Below are positions 1-5,569 of a DNA stretch of 44,371 bases, piece after piece; position 1 is the first letter of the stretch, and the number at the start of each line of letters is the position of its first letter. Origin of the DNA: a virus; IMG/VR virus record IMGVR_UViG_3300027852_000070, positions 1-44,371 of that record, one strand, 5' to 3'. A program made the translations under genes and the position numbers. Below the pieces are notes generated by a model, which saw only the letters and a list, made by a program, of their open reading frames with translations, did not search any database and was not told the origin of the DNA.

Positions 1-101
1 CGACGGAATCAAAACAGCGACGCTCCGAGGCGGCTCCACAGTACCTTTTTTTTATTTATCAATGACTTGCCGAGCCCGCTACGAGCCCGCTACGAGGCGG
101 A
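1..101. other. Non-coding genome-end region, possible cos/pac
   Basis: No gene is visible here. The first 15 bases recur at 44357-44371. GC-rich near-repeats of the form CTMCGAGGCGG occur at about 22-33 and 70-101, the latter including a tandem GAGCCCGCTAC pair, and a related CTCCTACGCGG lies at about 44303-44313. Positions 43-56 hold a T-rich run. Lying just upstream of the terminase genes (across the junction), this is where a packaging site would be expected. That role is inference from position and repeats only. Confidence 0.4.
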
Positions 102-818
102 TCAACCTTTAAATAACTTGTTTCGCTTGAGTTGGAACACGAGAGATTTACGATAGAGTTCGGGCATTAACTTACTTACCTGATCGACTGCGGGCTTCAG
201 CATTGGATTAGCTGGGATGACGACTGACTTCTCAGATAGATCATATATCATCTTGATACGAGGACGACGCTTACCTCCGACGACTTTAAATATTCCCTTC
301 TTACGCCCTAGGTCCATGAAGATATACTTACGTCCTGACTGTGCGGCTTCACGTACTAAGATAAAGTTACGCTGTCGCTTCGTCTTACCTCTTGTACGGC
401 GTTTGGCTAACTGTATCGCTTTCATGCTATTAGGCTTACGAGGCAGCCGTGTACGGGGTTGAGAGCCTTCGCCTTGACCTGCAGAGTATGACGTCGCCAA
501 TGGGACACCCTTATCGCCATTCTTCGTAATGGTCGTGCCGAACTCCTGATCAATCATGTACGGCGCTATCGAACCCACGGTGGCAGCCTGACGCGATACA
601 TTCAACGTTCGGGCCATATCGACTCGAATCGATTGTTTCGTGAACTTATTACGATGGATCATTTGTGAATCGGCATTCTGCCTGTAGCGTTTTTGCGCTT
701 CGAATGCGGCACTATTAATCGTGTTTTTTGTGGCGAACGGATAGGCTCGTTTAGCGAACGTTTTTAAATCGCTCTCGAGTTGTTTGAGGTCATCATCATT
801 TATTTTAAGCATCGTCAT
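102..818 (-). CDS. Probable virion morphogenesis / minor tail protein (gpZ-like)
   Basis: A basic protein of about 238 residues with the look of phage tail-completion or virion morphogenesis proteins such as lambda gpZ or HK97 gp10. These typically have an N-terminal helix with an 'AAF.AQKR' pattern, a central Arg/Lys-rich stretch and a C-terminal amphipathic helix. The assignment rests on overall resemblance and I have no diagnostic motif. I prefer an ATG at 818 or 812; the open frame extends to a TTG at 836 with no good ribosome site. On the circular map it is transcribed towards the terminase genes, away from the Mu-like tail module. A small structural role is plausible but unproven. Confidence 0.4.
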   Translation of the reverse strand: MTMLKINDDDLKQLESDLKTFAKRAYPFATKNTINSAAFEAQKRYRQNADSQMIHRNKFTKQSIRVDMARTLNVSRQAATVGSIAPYMIDQEFGTTITKNGDKGVPLATSYSAGQGEGSQPRTRLPRKPNSMKAIQLAKRRTRGKTKRQRNFILVREAAQSGRKYIFMDLGRKKGIFKVVGGKRRPRIKMIYDLSEKSVVIPANPMLKPAVDQVSKLMPELYRKSLVFQLKRNKLFKG

Positions 819-1209
819 GGCCACAGAATACCACAATTTAGTGGTTTTTCCATACAGGGTGATTGGGGGTATTTTTGGGGTATATTGGGGGTACTCGTAA
901 GTTGTTGATATAAATGTACATATTTGTTCCTTTACCCTATACCCCTTACTTTCTTAATATTAGTAAAGTAATAGAACTACAGTAGTACATATACATTATA
1001 TATACATATATATACATATACATACATAACATATATAATATACGCTTATTGTACAAAATACATAGGGAGAGTTCAGCGGTATACGGGTTTGAGGTAAACG
1101 AAAAAAGACGAATAGAATCAATCGTTTATAATACCCCCTATTAACCCCTACTTCGGCACGTATACATAAATTATATATTCGTAGAGTATTTATCGAAAAA
1201 TATTGTAAT
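819..1209. other. AT-rich intergenic region with GGGGTA-type repeats
   Basis: About 390 bases without a credible gene between divergent genes. GGGGGTAT, GGGGTATA and GGGGGTAC lie at 865-894. The complementary forms TACCCTATACCCC (933-945) and ATACCCCCTATTAACCCC (1131-1148) follow. A run of alternating TA/CATA sequence fills about 983-1045. Repeats of a short motif in both orientations around a very AT-rich core resemble a phage replication origin or a protein-binding array. That function is inference. Confidence 0.45.
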
Positions 1210-1239
1210 TTGTGTATGTTTTATATCTTGTGTTATACT
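1210..1239 (+). promoter_or_regulatory. Candidate extended -10 promoter for the zinc-ribbon array gene
   Basis: TATACT at 1234-1239 is preceded by TG one base upstream (extended -10). A weak -35-like TTGTGT lies at 1210-1215 with an 18-base spacer. It would transcribe the gene starting at 1261, whose AAGGAGA ribosome site is at 1247-1253. Confidence 0.45.
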
Positions 1240-1260
1240 CCGAAAAAAGGAGAAACCACC

Positions 1261-2187
1261 ATGTCGAAAATATTTTATTATGATGACGGACGCCCTTCAT
1301 CGCTCCCAACGAGCAAAGACGAAGCGAAACGGCTACGACAAAACCGCTACAACGCCGAAGCGGTCTGTCCGAACTGTAAAGAGAGTAATTCTCGGTATAC
1401 TATTAATGATGAATGTTCGTTTTGTGCAATGTTGAAAGCGTTAGAATTTTATAATTATGCTGTTGGTGCGTCGTATTTTGCCGACATTAATGGTCCCAAT
1501 TTAATATACAGATCAACCAGTGAACCGACCCCATTCGGTGAAGAACTGAAGATCAAATTCGAACACGCGAAAGCATTATTCTACACAGATGAACGCGCCC
1601 CAGTTTCAACAACTGAAGCACGAGATCGAGGTCTTACATTATGGGTTCGGGATCGACAATGTTCGAAAGCTGGACATTTTGGAATACGTACTTTAAAAGG
1701 TGAATGTTATTTTTGCGTTCAAAAGCGTATCACCTTGTCACCTCGTAAATTGGCAATCGCAAAAGGTGATAAATGGTATACACCAATCGAACCTTGTAAA
1801 TATTGTAATCAATTAGCAGATAAACGAGTCGCCGATTCGAAATGTTCAGGATGTCACCCTCGTATTCGTAATGTGTCACCACGACAAGCGGCTATCGCGA
1901 ACGGTGAAAAATGGTATACACCATTAGAGTCGTGCGCGAAATGTGGTCAAACGGCTTTACGCAACGTCGCGAATGGACAATGTAAAGGGTGTATACAATC
2001 AGAAGGCGACGCGAGAGAAACGTCAGATACAATCATGATGCGAGAATGTCCCGATCTTGTGGTATCGAAAAAAGATGCTAAAGCGATGGAATTAAAAGTG
2101 TATCGGACGGGTAAAGAGTGTACGAATGGTCACAGTGGATATAGATATGTTTCGACGGGATCGTGTATTCAATGCTTGCGGGGGTAA
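1261..2187 (+). CDS. Multi-zinc-ribbon protein (HNH-associated zinc-finger repeats, no nuclease domain)
   Basis: A 308-residue protein built from repeated cysteine ribbons: C36/C39-C52/C55, C134-C149/C152, C179/C182-C195/C198, C225/C228-C241/C244 and C287-C302/C305. Two central units share SPR..AIA.G.KWYTP and the last ends in the GH..YRY...G.C..C pattern. I recognise this pattern from the zinc module that accompanies phage HNH endonucleases, but no HNH catalytic motif is present, so DNA binding is the likely activity. I chose ATG 1261 because AAGGAGA sits seven bases upstream; the frame opens earlier, at 1210. The gene stands alone on the plus strand and overlaps the next minus-strand gene by 19 bases. 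Confidence 0.75.
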   Translation: MSKIFYYDDGRPSSLPTSKDEAKRLRQNRYNAEAVCPNCKESNSRYTINDECSFCAMLKALEFYNYAVGASYFADINGPNLIYRSTSEPTPFGEELKIKFEHAKALFYTDERAPVSTTEARDRGLTLWVRDRQCSKAGHFGIRTLKGECYFCVQKRITLSPRKLAIAKGDKWYTPIEPCKYCNQLADKRVADSKCSGCHPRIRNVSPRQAAIANGEKWYTPLESCAKCGQTALRNVANGQCKGCIQSEGDARETSDTIMMRECPDLVVSKKDAKAMELKVYRTGKECTNGHSGYRYVSTGSCIQCLRG

Positions 2188-2354
2188 CGACGTTTACGTT
2201 CGAACCATCCCGCAGCGAACGAAACGACCGCTACGAGGACGCACGAAACAATAATATAAAAATCGTAGCGGATATCATTACCGAAATAGACAAGTATCGC
2301 GATACAATCCGCTACGAGGAAAGCTGTAATCGTGTTGATTAGGTTAATTTTCAT
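2169..2354 (-). CDS. Small membrane protein
   Basis: A 61-residue protein with two predicted hydrophobic helices, roughly residues 4-22 and 32-49, ending in a basic tail (ERKRRYPRKH) that would face the cytoplasm. I do not recognise a family. It is the last gene of the tightly packed minus-strand cluster that begins at 5299. Its ATG overlaps the previous stop by one base, so it is probably translationally coupled. Its 3' end overlaps the convergent zinc-ribbon gene by 19 bases. Confidence 0.6.
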   Translation of the reverse strand: MKINLINTITAFLVADCIAILVYFGNDIRYDFYIIVSCVLVAVVSFAAGWFERKRRYPRKH

Positions 2355-2569
2355 TATTTACCCTCTATCAAGTATCGCAACGACATTTCGCCCGCATGTT
2401 GCGGACAATACAACACTCCATCCAGCTTAAATCTAGCCACGCGCGAACATTGACCTTTACGCCCAGTAAAATAACCTGTACCGAATGATTTCACTTCTTT
2501 ACAGCATCGATCACTATGTTTGTACTGGATAGACCCTTGTTTAGGTAATGGTATTTCTTCAATTTTCAT
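2354..2569 (-). CDS. Small cysteine-containing hypothetical protein
   Basis: A 71-residue protein with C23, C24, C41 and C55 and an 'RFKLDGVLYCPQHAGE' ending that looks like half of a zinc site. The C...CPQH arrangement is common in small phage proteins of unknown function. It starts four bases after the stop of the upstream 52-residue gene and runs directly into the membrane protein downstream, so it belongs to the accessory operon. Function unknown. Confidence 0.6.
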   Translation of the reverse strand: MKIEEIPLPKQGSIQYKHSDRCCKEVKSFGTGYFTGRKGQCSRVARFKLDGVLYCPQHAGEMSLRYLIEGK

Positions 2570-2573
2570 AACA

Positions 2574-2732
2574 TTAATCCGCCTGTTTATTGAAAAAGAG
2601 TGATGATTTCATGAATTCGTCGATATCTTCGTCAATTTCCCATCGTCCAGACCACACCATAAATACAGCCCATATCGCGACGAGTGGTACGAACGCACAA
2701 AATGAATATATAAAGAATTCGAAAATGTTCAC
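2574..2732 (-). CDS. Short GTG-start membrane protein
   Basis: A 52-residue reading frame filling what otherwise looks like a gap. It starts with GTG at 2732, which overlaps the upstream TGA (GTGA overlap, a translational-coupling signature), and stops with TAA at 2574. The N-terminal half (residues 3-28) is one long hydrophobic helix, and the C-terminal half is acidic (EIDEDIDEF). The overlap and the clean transmembrane profile argue that it is real. Function unknown; a host-membrane-acting early protein is possible. Confidence 0.6.
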   Translation of the reverse strand: MNIFEFFIYSFCAFVPLVAIWAVFMVWSGRWEIDEDIDEFMKSSLFFNKQAD

Positions 2733-2920
2733 GCTTCGGGTCCCTCGCATAAAACATAATCATCATTAACGACAGTATGCCAAATAGGACAATCACCATT
2801 TAACCCATGATTTAATTTTTCCGCTATATCTTCGGCCTCTTTTTTTGTTAATCCTTCAAAACTGCACAATGTTTCGGGATAATCGTCGAGATTATAATTA
2901 CTCGTTTGTATTACTTTCAT
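2729..2920 (-). CDS. Small acidic hypothetical protein
   Basis: A 63-residue soluble acidic protein (YPETLCSFEGLTKKEAEDIAEKLN...) with no recognised domain. The segment around residues 22-35 looks like a short helix. Its ATG overlaps the upstream stop by four bases and its TGA overlaps the GTG of the next gene, so it is embedded in the coupled accessory operon. Function unknown. Confidence 0.6.
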   Translation of the reverse strand: MKVIQTSNYNLDDYPETLCSFEGLTKKEAEDIAEKLNHGLNGDCPIWHTVVNDDYVLCEGPEA

Positions 2921-3147
2921 ATTACCACCTTGAAAATTTTAACAATTACTTCAACGCATGTACCGAAAGCCCATAATAATGATAAAGTAATAGCCCCATA
3001 AAATACTCTCATTTCATCAATGGTTATACCTTCAGGTATCGGTTTATTTTCATCCACGAAAACCCATCCATATGTATAAGCGGCTAAAAGTACGACCATT
3101 ACGTAAATTATGGAAAATACACTCGCTATTGATATTCTTTCAATCAT
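2917..3147 (-). CDS. Small two-helix membrane protein
   Basis: A 76-residue protein with two hydrophobic helices, about residues 6-28 and 50-74, joined by an acidic loop (DENKPIPEGITIDEM). It overlaps its neighbours by four bases on both sides. No family is recognised. The two-helix topology recalls holins or superinfection-type membrane proteins, but a separate lysis cassette exists at 19150-20879, so I assign no function. Confidence 0.6.
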   Translation of the reverse strand: MIERISIASVFSIIYVMVVLLAAYTYGWVFVDENKPIPEGITIDEMRVFYGAITLSLLWAFGTCVEVIVKIFKVVI

Positions 3148-3440
3148 AATTCCCTATTCCTTCTTTTATGGTCCATGATGTCGCAGCTTCTACAATTGTG
3201 GTCGAGCGGTACACCATGGCGACAACGTTCAGGTTTTAATATCTCCCGCATTTTCGATACTTCCGTTTTCTCAATTTCTGGATCTGATTTACCATGGTCT
3301 ACGTGACCCGGTGTACCGACATTAAACACCGTCTGACAATCCGGCGGATCAAGGTCTGAAATATCCCATGCGAGCCCACACTTAGCGCAATGATACTCGT
3401 CACCGATGACGCGAGCCTGACAGTTCGGGCGACTATTCAT
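3144..3440 (-). CDS. Zinc-ribbon protein with EF-Tu-like GHVDHGK motif
   Basis: A 98-residue protein. The start at 3440 forms an ATGA overlap with the upstream gene; the frame extends further upstream but that part is not needed. Residues C7, C18, C21 and C35 form a zinc-ribbon pattern (YHCAKCGLAWD..DPPDC) that I recognise from small phage proteins. C73, C83 and C86 form a second, partial cluster. Between them residues 40-51 read NVGTPGHVDHGK, almost identical to the P-loop segment of EF-Tu. None of the other GTPase motifs (DxxG, NKxD) is present, so it is not a GTPase. Mimicry of EF-Tu is one speculative reading. Confidence 0.65.
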   Translation of the reverse strand: MNSRPNCQARVIGDEYHCAKCGLAWDISDLDPPDCQTVFNVGTPGHVDHGKSDPEIEKTEVSKMREILKPERCRHGVPLDHNCRSCDIMDHKRRNREL

Positions 3441-3619
3441 CCGAACGGATACCGTCTGATACCTTCGGAAAGGATGAAAATAATTATACAAATGATACCG
3501 ACACCGCACATTAACGCCTCGAGAATGTCATCATATTTATACTGATTACAATAATCACTCGCTGTTATGAGAATTATTCCAACTATTAAAAATAGTATAT
3601 TAATTATTATCCAGATCAT
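3437..3619 (-). CDS. Small two-helix membrane protein
   Basis: A 60-residue, very hydrophobic protein with helices at about residues 2-20 and 34-52 and a short polar loop containing CNQYKYDD. It is coupled to both neighbours by four-base overlaps (stop/start at 3437-3440 and 3616-3619). No family recognised. It is one of several tiny membrane proteins in this operon, which may act on the host envelope. Confidence 0.55.
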   Translation of the reverse strand: MIWIIINILFLIVGIILITASDYCNQYKYDDILEALMCGVGIICIIIFILSEGIRRYPFG

Positions 3620-3843
3620 GATTTATCCCTTTTTTCCCATAAATTACATTCGAGCGGTTCATTATCATAACTCGCAACGGTTCGCACTCGTTCGAGAATG
3701 CATAACGCTTCCCATGCCGACGCAGGTAAATTCGCGAGCGGTATTTCAATCGGTGCGGTACATTCCGCCCGATTACCAAAACGACGACGTCCCGATGGTG
3801 TTGTTTGCCATTTAGCATGTTTACACGTTCTACAATTTTTCAT
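3616..3843 (-). CDS. Small cysteine-rich hypothetical protein
   Basis: A 75-residue protein starting [12 protein letters not shown], with C4, C7, C28, C48 and C66. The N-terminal 'CRTCKHAKW' and the later 'ECNLWEKR' resemble the C..C...C layout of small phage zinc proteins. I chose ATG 3843 because it forms an ATGA overlap with the SEC-C gene's stop; a GTG lies three codons upstream. Function unknown, probably zinc binding. Confidence 0.6.
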   Translation of the reverse strand: MKNCRTCKHAKWQTTPSGRRRFGNRAECTAPIEIPLANLPASAWEALCILERVRTVASYDNEPLECNLWEKRDKS

Positions 3844-4046
3844 AAATGACACTTTTTATATTTTAGACCACTACCACATGGACAAGGCTCATTACGACCG
3901 ATTTTTCGTTCGGAGTGCACGATCGGTGTATTTTGTTTATTAAGTTCTTCGCGACTTTTATTTAATAAATATCGATGTAAATCATCCGATGTTTTTTGAT
4001 AATCAATAAATTCTTGAATTTTCCCATTTATTAATATATTGCTCAT
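3840..4046 (-). CDS. SEC-C motif protein
   Basis: A 68-residue protein with a helical N-terminal half and a C-terminal SEC-C motif ([18 protein letters not shown], residues about 50-67). This is the zinc-binding tail found at the end of SecA and in many small proteins. The ligands C-x-C-x(8)-C-H are all present. In SecA the motif binds SecB and ribosomes. A phage version could tether to such partners, but that is inference. Its ATG overlaps the stop of the gene upstream (TAATG). Confidence 0.8.
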   Translation of the reverse strand: MSNILINGKIQEFIDYQKTSDDLHRYLLNKSREELNKQNTPIVHSERKIGRNEPCPCGSGLKYKKCHL

Positions 4047-4183
4047 TAATACCGACCCCTTTTACCTTTTTTACGTTTGTCTTGTTGTTCGAGCAAATGG
4101 CAAAGCGTCGCTATATCGGGTAAATCATCCCCTATCACATCAATCCACGCTTGAAAATCTTCTCTACCATTTCCCATACTCAT
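4046..4183 (-). CDS. Short hypothetical protein (45 aa)
   Basis: A 45-residue frame between the SEC-C gene and the 146-series gene, starting at ATG 4183 with GAGG about eight bases upstream and ending in a TAATG overlap with the SEC-C gene. The sequence is acidic in the middle ([13 protein letters not shown]) and ends with a very basic tail ([11 protein letters not shown]). The ribosome site and coupling argue for a real gene. Function unknown. Confidence 0.55.
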   Translation of the reverse strand: MSMGNGREDFQAWIDVIGDDLPDIATLCHLLEQQDKRKKGKRGRY

Positions 4184-4193
4184 ATCGCGATCC

Positions 4194-4601
4194 TCAATCT
4201 CCCGGACAAAACATATTATGTTTTGTTAACCATTTATTTTTTTGTTTATAGGCCGCACCTTTATTAGTAAAAATATCGCTTTCTAACGTGATATCGTACA
4301 TACCGACCTTAATTAAAAACGCTTTTTTCGATACTTTCGTTAATTCCCACCATTTACCGTCGCTACAATAATGTCGATTATCTACTTCAGCATCGACACG
4401 GGCTTCGATGGCGGATACGGTCGATTCGTATTCGGGCCAATCAGACTCGACGACAACGCATTTCAAGGGCTTGCGTCCTTCGTCATGGCGATGATGTTCG
4501 ATAGCTTGAGCAACATTCGCGAGGGTTAATTGAGTCTCGAGGCTGATATATTTTTCAATATCCGACCGCTTTAATACTAAATATCTATTTTCAATCTCCA
4601 T
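4194..4601 (-). CDS. Hypothetical phage protein starting MEIENRYLVLKRSD
   Basis: A 135-residue protein. I chose the ATG at 4601, which overlaps the upstream gene by 11 bases, because the residues before it are the upstream gene read in another frame. The N-terminus 'ENRYLVLKRSDIEKY' is a pattern I associate with conserved small phage proteins of unknown function. The remainder mixes beta-prone stretches and acidic residues with no visible catalytic motif. Confidence 0.6.
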   Translation of the reverse strand: MEIENRYLVLKRSDIEKYISLETQLTLANVAQAIEHHRHDEGRKPLKCVVVESDWPEYESTVSAIEARVDAEVDNRHYCSDGKWWELTKVSKKAFLIKVGMYDITLESDIFTNKGAAYKQKNKWLTKHNMFCPGD

Positions 4602-4806
4602 CGAGCGTACATCCCATCGAACAACGAGCCAAATCCGCAATACGTTTCAATTTACCGATTTTCGTTTCGGGATCTTTAACTAATTTAACGAACGCTTCTT
4701 TCGCCTCGACGACGTTGTAACTGTATCGATTCGTACATTCGAGACAAACGCCATCAATTAGACCACTATCCCAAATCCCGCAAATTTCGCAATTTCCCGT
4801 ACTCAT
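4591..4806 (-). CDS. Small zinc-binding-like protein
   Basis: A 71-residue protein with an N-terminal zinc-ribbon pattern, C6-x2-C9 ... C21-x2-C24 (NCEICG...VCLECTN), followed by a lysine-rich helix and a further pair of cysteines near the end. No named family. It overlaps the upstream stop by four bases and the downstream start by 11. It is another of the cysteine-rich proteins that dominate this operon. Confidence 0.6.
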   Translation of the reverse strand: MSTGNCEICGIWDSGLIDGVCLECTNRYSYNVVEAKEAFVKLVKDPETKIGKLKRIADLARCSMGCTLDGD

Positions 4807-5120
4807 GATTCCTCCGGCTCTAAATTAACATAACTTAACCATAGTATTTGATTCATAAAATCCCAGAATTCTTTACTAACTGAAATTTTAGGAGACATTT
4901 TACTAATGGTTCGATCTTCAAATATATAACCTTTAGAAATCCAATCGCCTAAAATTTCCCTTTCTTTAATTGTTGTTTTTCTAAAATCTATTTTTTGCTC
5001 ATTAGATAAAACATACACAATGTAAGGTATTAATCTTAGTTGTTTTTGATTTATTTCAAAACCTAAAAGTTCTTGAGATTTTTCTTTTATTTCTGTTGTT
5101 AATTGTCCGCGTTTTTTCAT
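4803..5120 (-). CDS. Hypothetical helical protein
   Basis: A 105-residue protein of mixed charge, probably mostly helical (TTEIKEKSQELLGFEINQKQLRLIPYIVY...). The region around residues 48-75 (TTIKEREILGDWISKGYI) has a winged-helix look but is too weak to assign. The local base composition is more AT-rich than its neighbours, which may mean it was acquired separately. It overlaps both neighbours by four bases. Confidence 0.55.
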   Translation of the reverse strand: MKKRGQLTTEIKEKSQELLGFEINQKQLRLIPYIVYVLSNEQKIDFRKTTIKEREILGDWISKGYIFEDRTISKMSPKISVSKEFWDFMNQILWLSYVNLEPEES

Positions 5121-5299
5121 AATTGTACATACTCCGTCGTTAATCTCTGATCGACTTCGCGGTAATGCTTTGTTAATGCTGCACTGGCAGCATCATGACC
5201 ATGCGTTTTATATAGTTTAACTAATTCAGGGTGGTTCATTGTTGGATTGCCACGGGTTTGTTTCATTTCCTCAAGCATAGGTTGTAAATTGATTTTCAT
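5117..5299 (-). CDS. First gene of the accessory operon, hypothetical
   Basis: A 60-residue helical protein (MNHPELVKLYKTHGHDAASAALTKHYREVDQRL). It is the promoter-proximal gene of the 5299-2169 operon, about 34 bases downstream of a consensus sigma-70 -10 box. The leader carries TTACTGAAACGAATTACGGG, whose ACTGAAACGAA part recurs after the two promoters at 39929 and 40749. No family recognised. Confidence 0.6.
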   Translation of the reverse strand: MKINLQPMLEEMKQTRGNPTMNHPELVKLYKTHGHDAASAALTKHYREVDQRLTTEYVQL

Positions 5300-5332
5300 T
5301 TTGTAATTCCCGTAATTCGTTTCAGTAAATTA

Positions 5333-5361
5333 ACTATACGCACTAATGACGGTCATGTCAA
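5333..5361 (-). promoter_or_regulatory. Strong sigma-70 promoter of the accessory operon
   Basis: On the minus strand TTGACA (5361-5356), a 17-base spacer and TATAGT (5338-5333). It shares the upstream TTTATG extension of the -35 box and a downstream ACTGAAACGAA with the promoters at 39929 and 40749. Only the left half of the TGTTGAC palindrome seen at those sites is conserved. Confidence 0.75.
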
Positions 5362-5374
5362 CATAAAATATTAA

Positions 5375-5569
5375 TTATTTTTGTTTTGTTGTCGTAGTAT
5401 GCCATTTACCACACCAGTGGCACTCGTAAGGCCACATTTTACGGTTGGATTTCTGGGTTAAATTGTTCTTTTTGCTGCGGTATTTCATTTGGATATGTAT
5501 GTGTTTGATGTCTTCGAGCGCATCGTGGCGGGTTTCGTAGGGCACTTTATTACATACACGAACGGTCAT
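5375..5569 (-). CDS. Small zinc-binding-like protein
   Basis: A 64-residue basic protein with a C-terminal CHWCGKWH motif (C50-x2-C53, H-rich) of the kind seen in small phage zinc proteins. The rest is helical and lysine-rich, which suggests nucleic-acid binding. Its ATG overlaps the TGA of the primase-helicase by four bases, so it is translated with that gene and may be an accessory replication factor. The operon then ends before the promoter at 5333-5361. Confidence 0.6.
   Translation of the reverse strand: MTVRVCNKVPYETRHDALEDIKHIHIQMKYRSKKNNLTQKSNRKMWPYECHWCGKWHTTTTKQK

Noticed and set aside
1-15. 15-base terminal repeat considered as a packaging direct terminal repeat
   Set aside because: Packaging repeats are usually hundreds of bases or more. 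Fifteen bases fits an assembly overlap of a circular or permuted genome, or at most a cos overhang.
217-462. Plus-strand frame opposite the 102-818 gene
   Set aside because: No ribosome site and an Arg/Leu-rich sequence; it looks like the complement of a basic coding sequence.
1210-1260. Upstream extension of the zinc-ribbon array protein to 1210
   Set aside because: The strong ribosome site AAGGAGA at 1247-1253 and the -10 box at 1234-1239 both favour ATG 1261.
3288-3323. GHVDHGK read as evidence for a GTPase
   Set aside because: The protein is 98 residues long and lacks the DxxG, NKxD and SAK motifs of translation GTPases. Only the P-loop segment matches.
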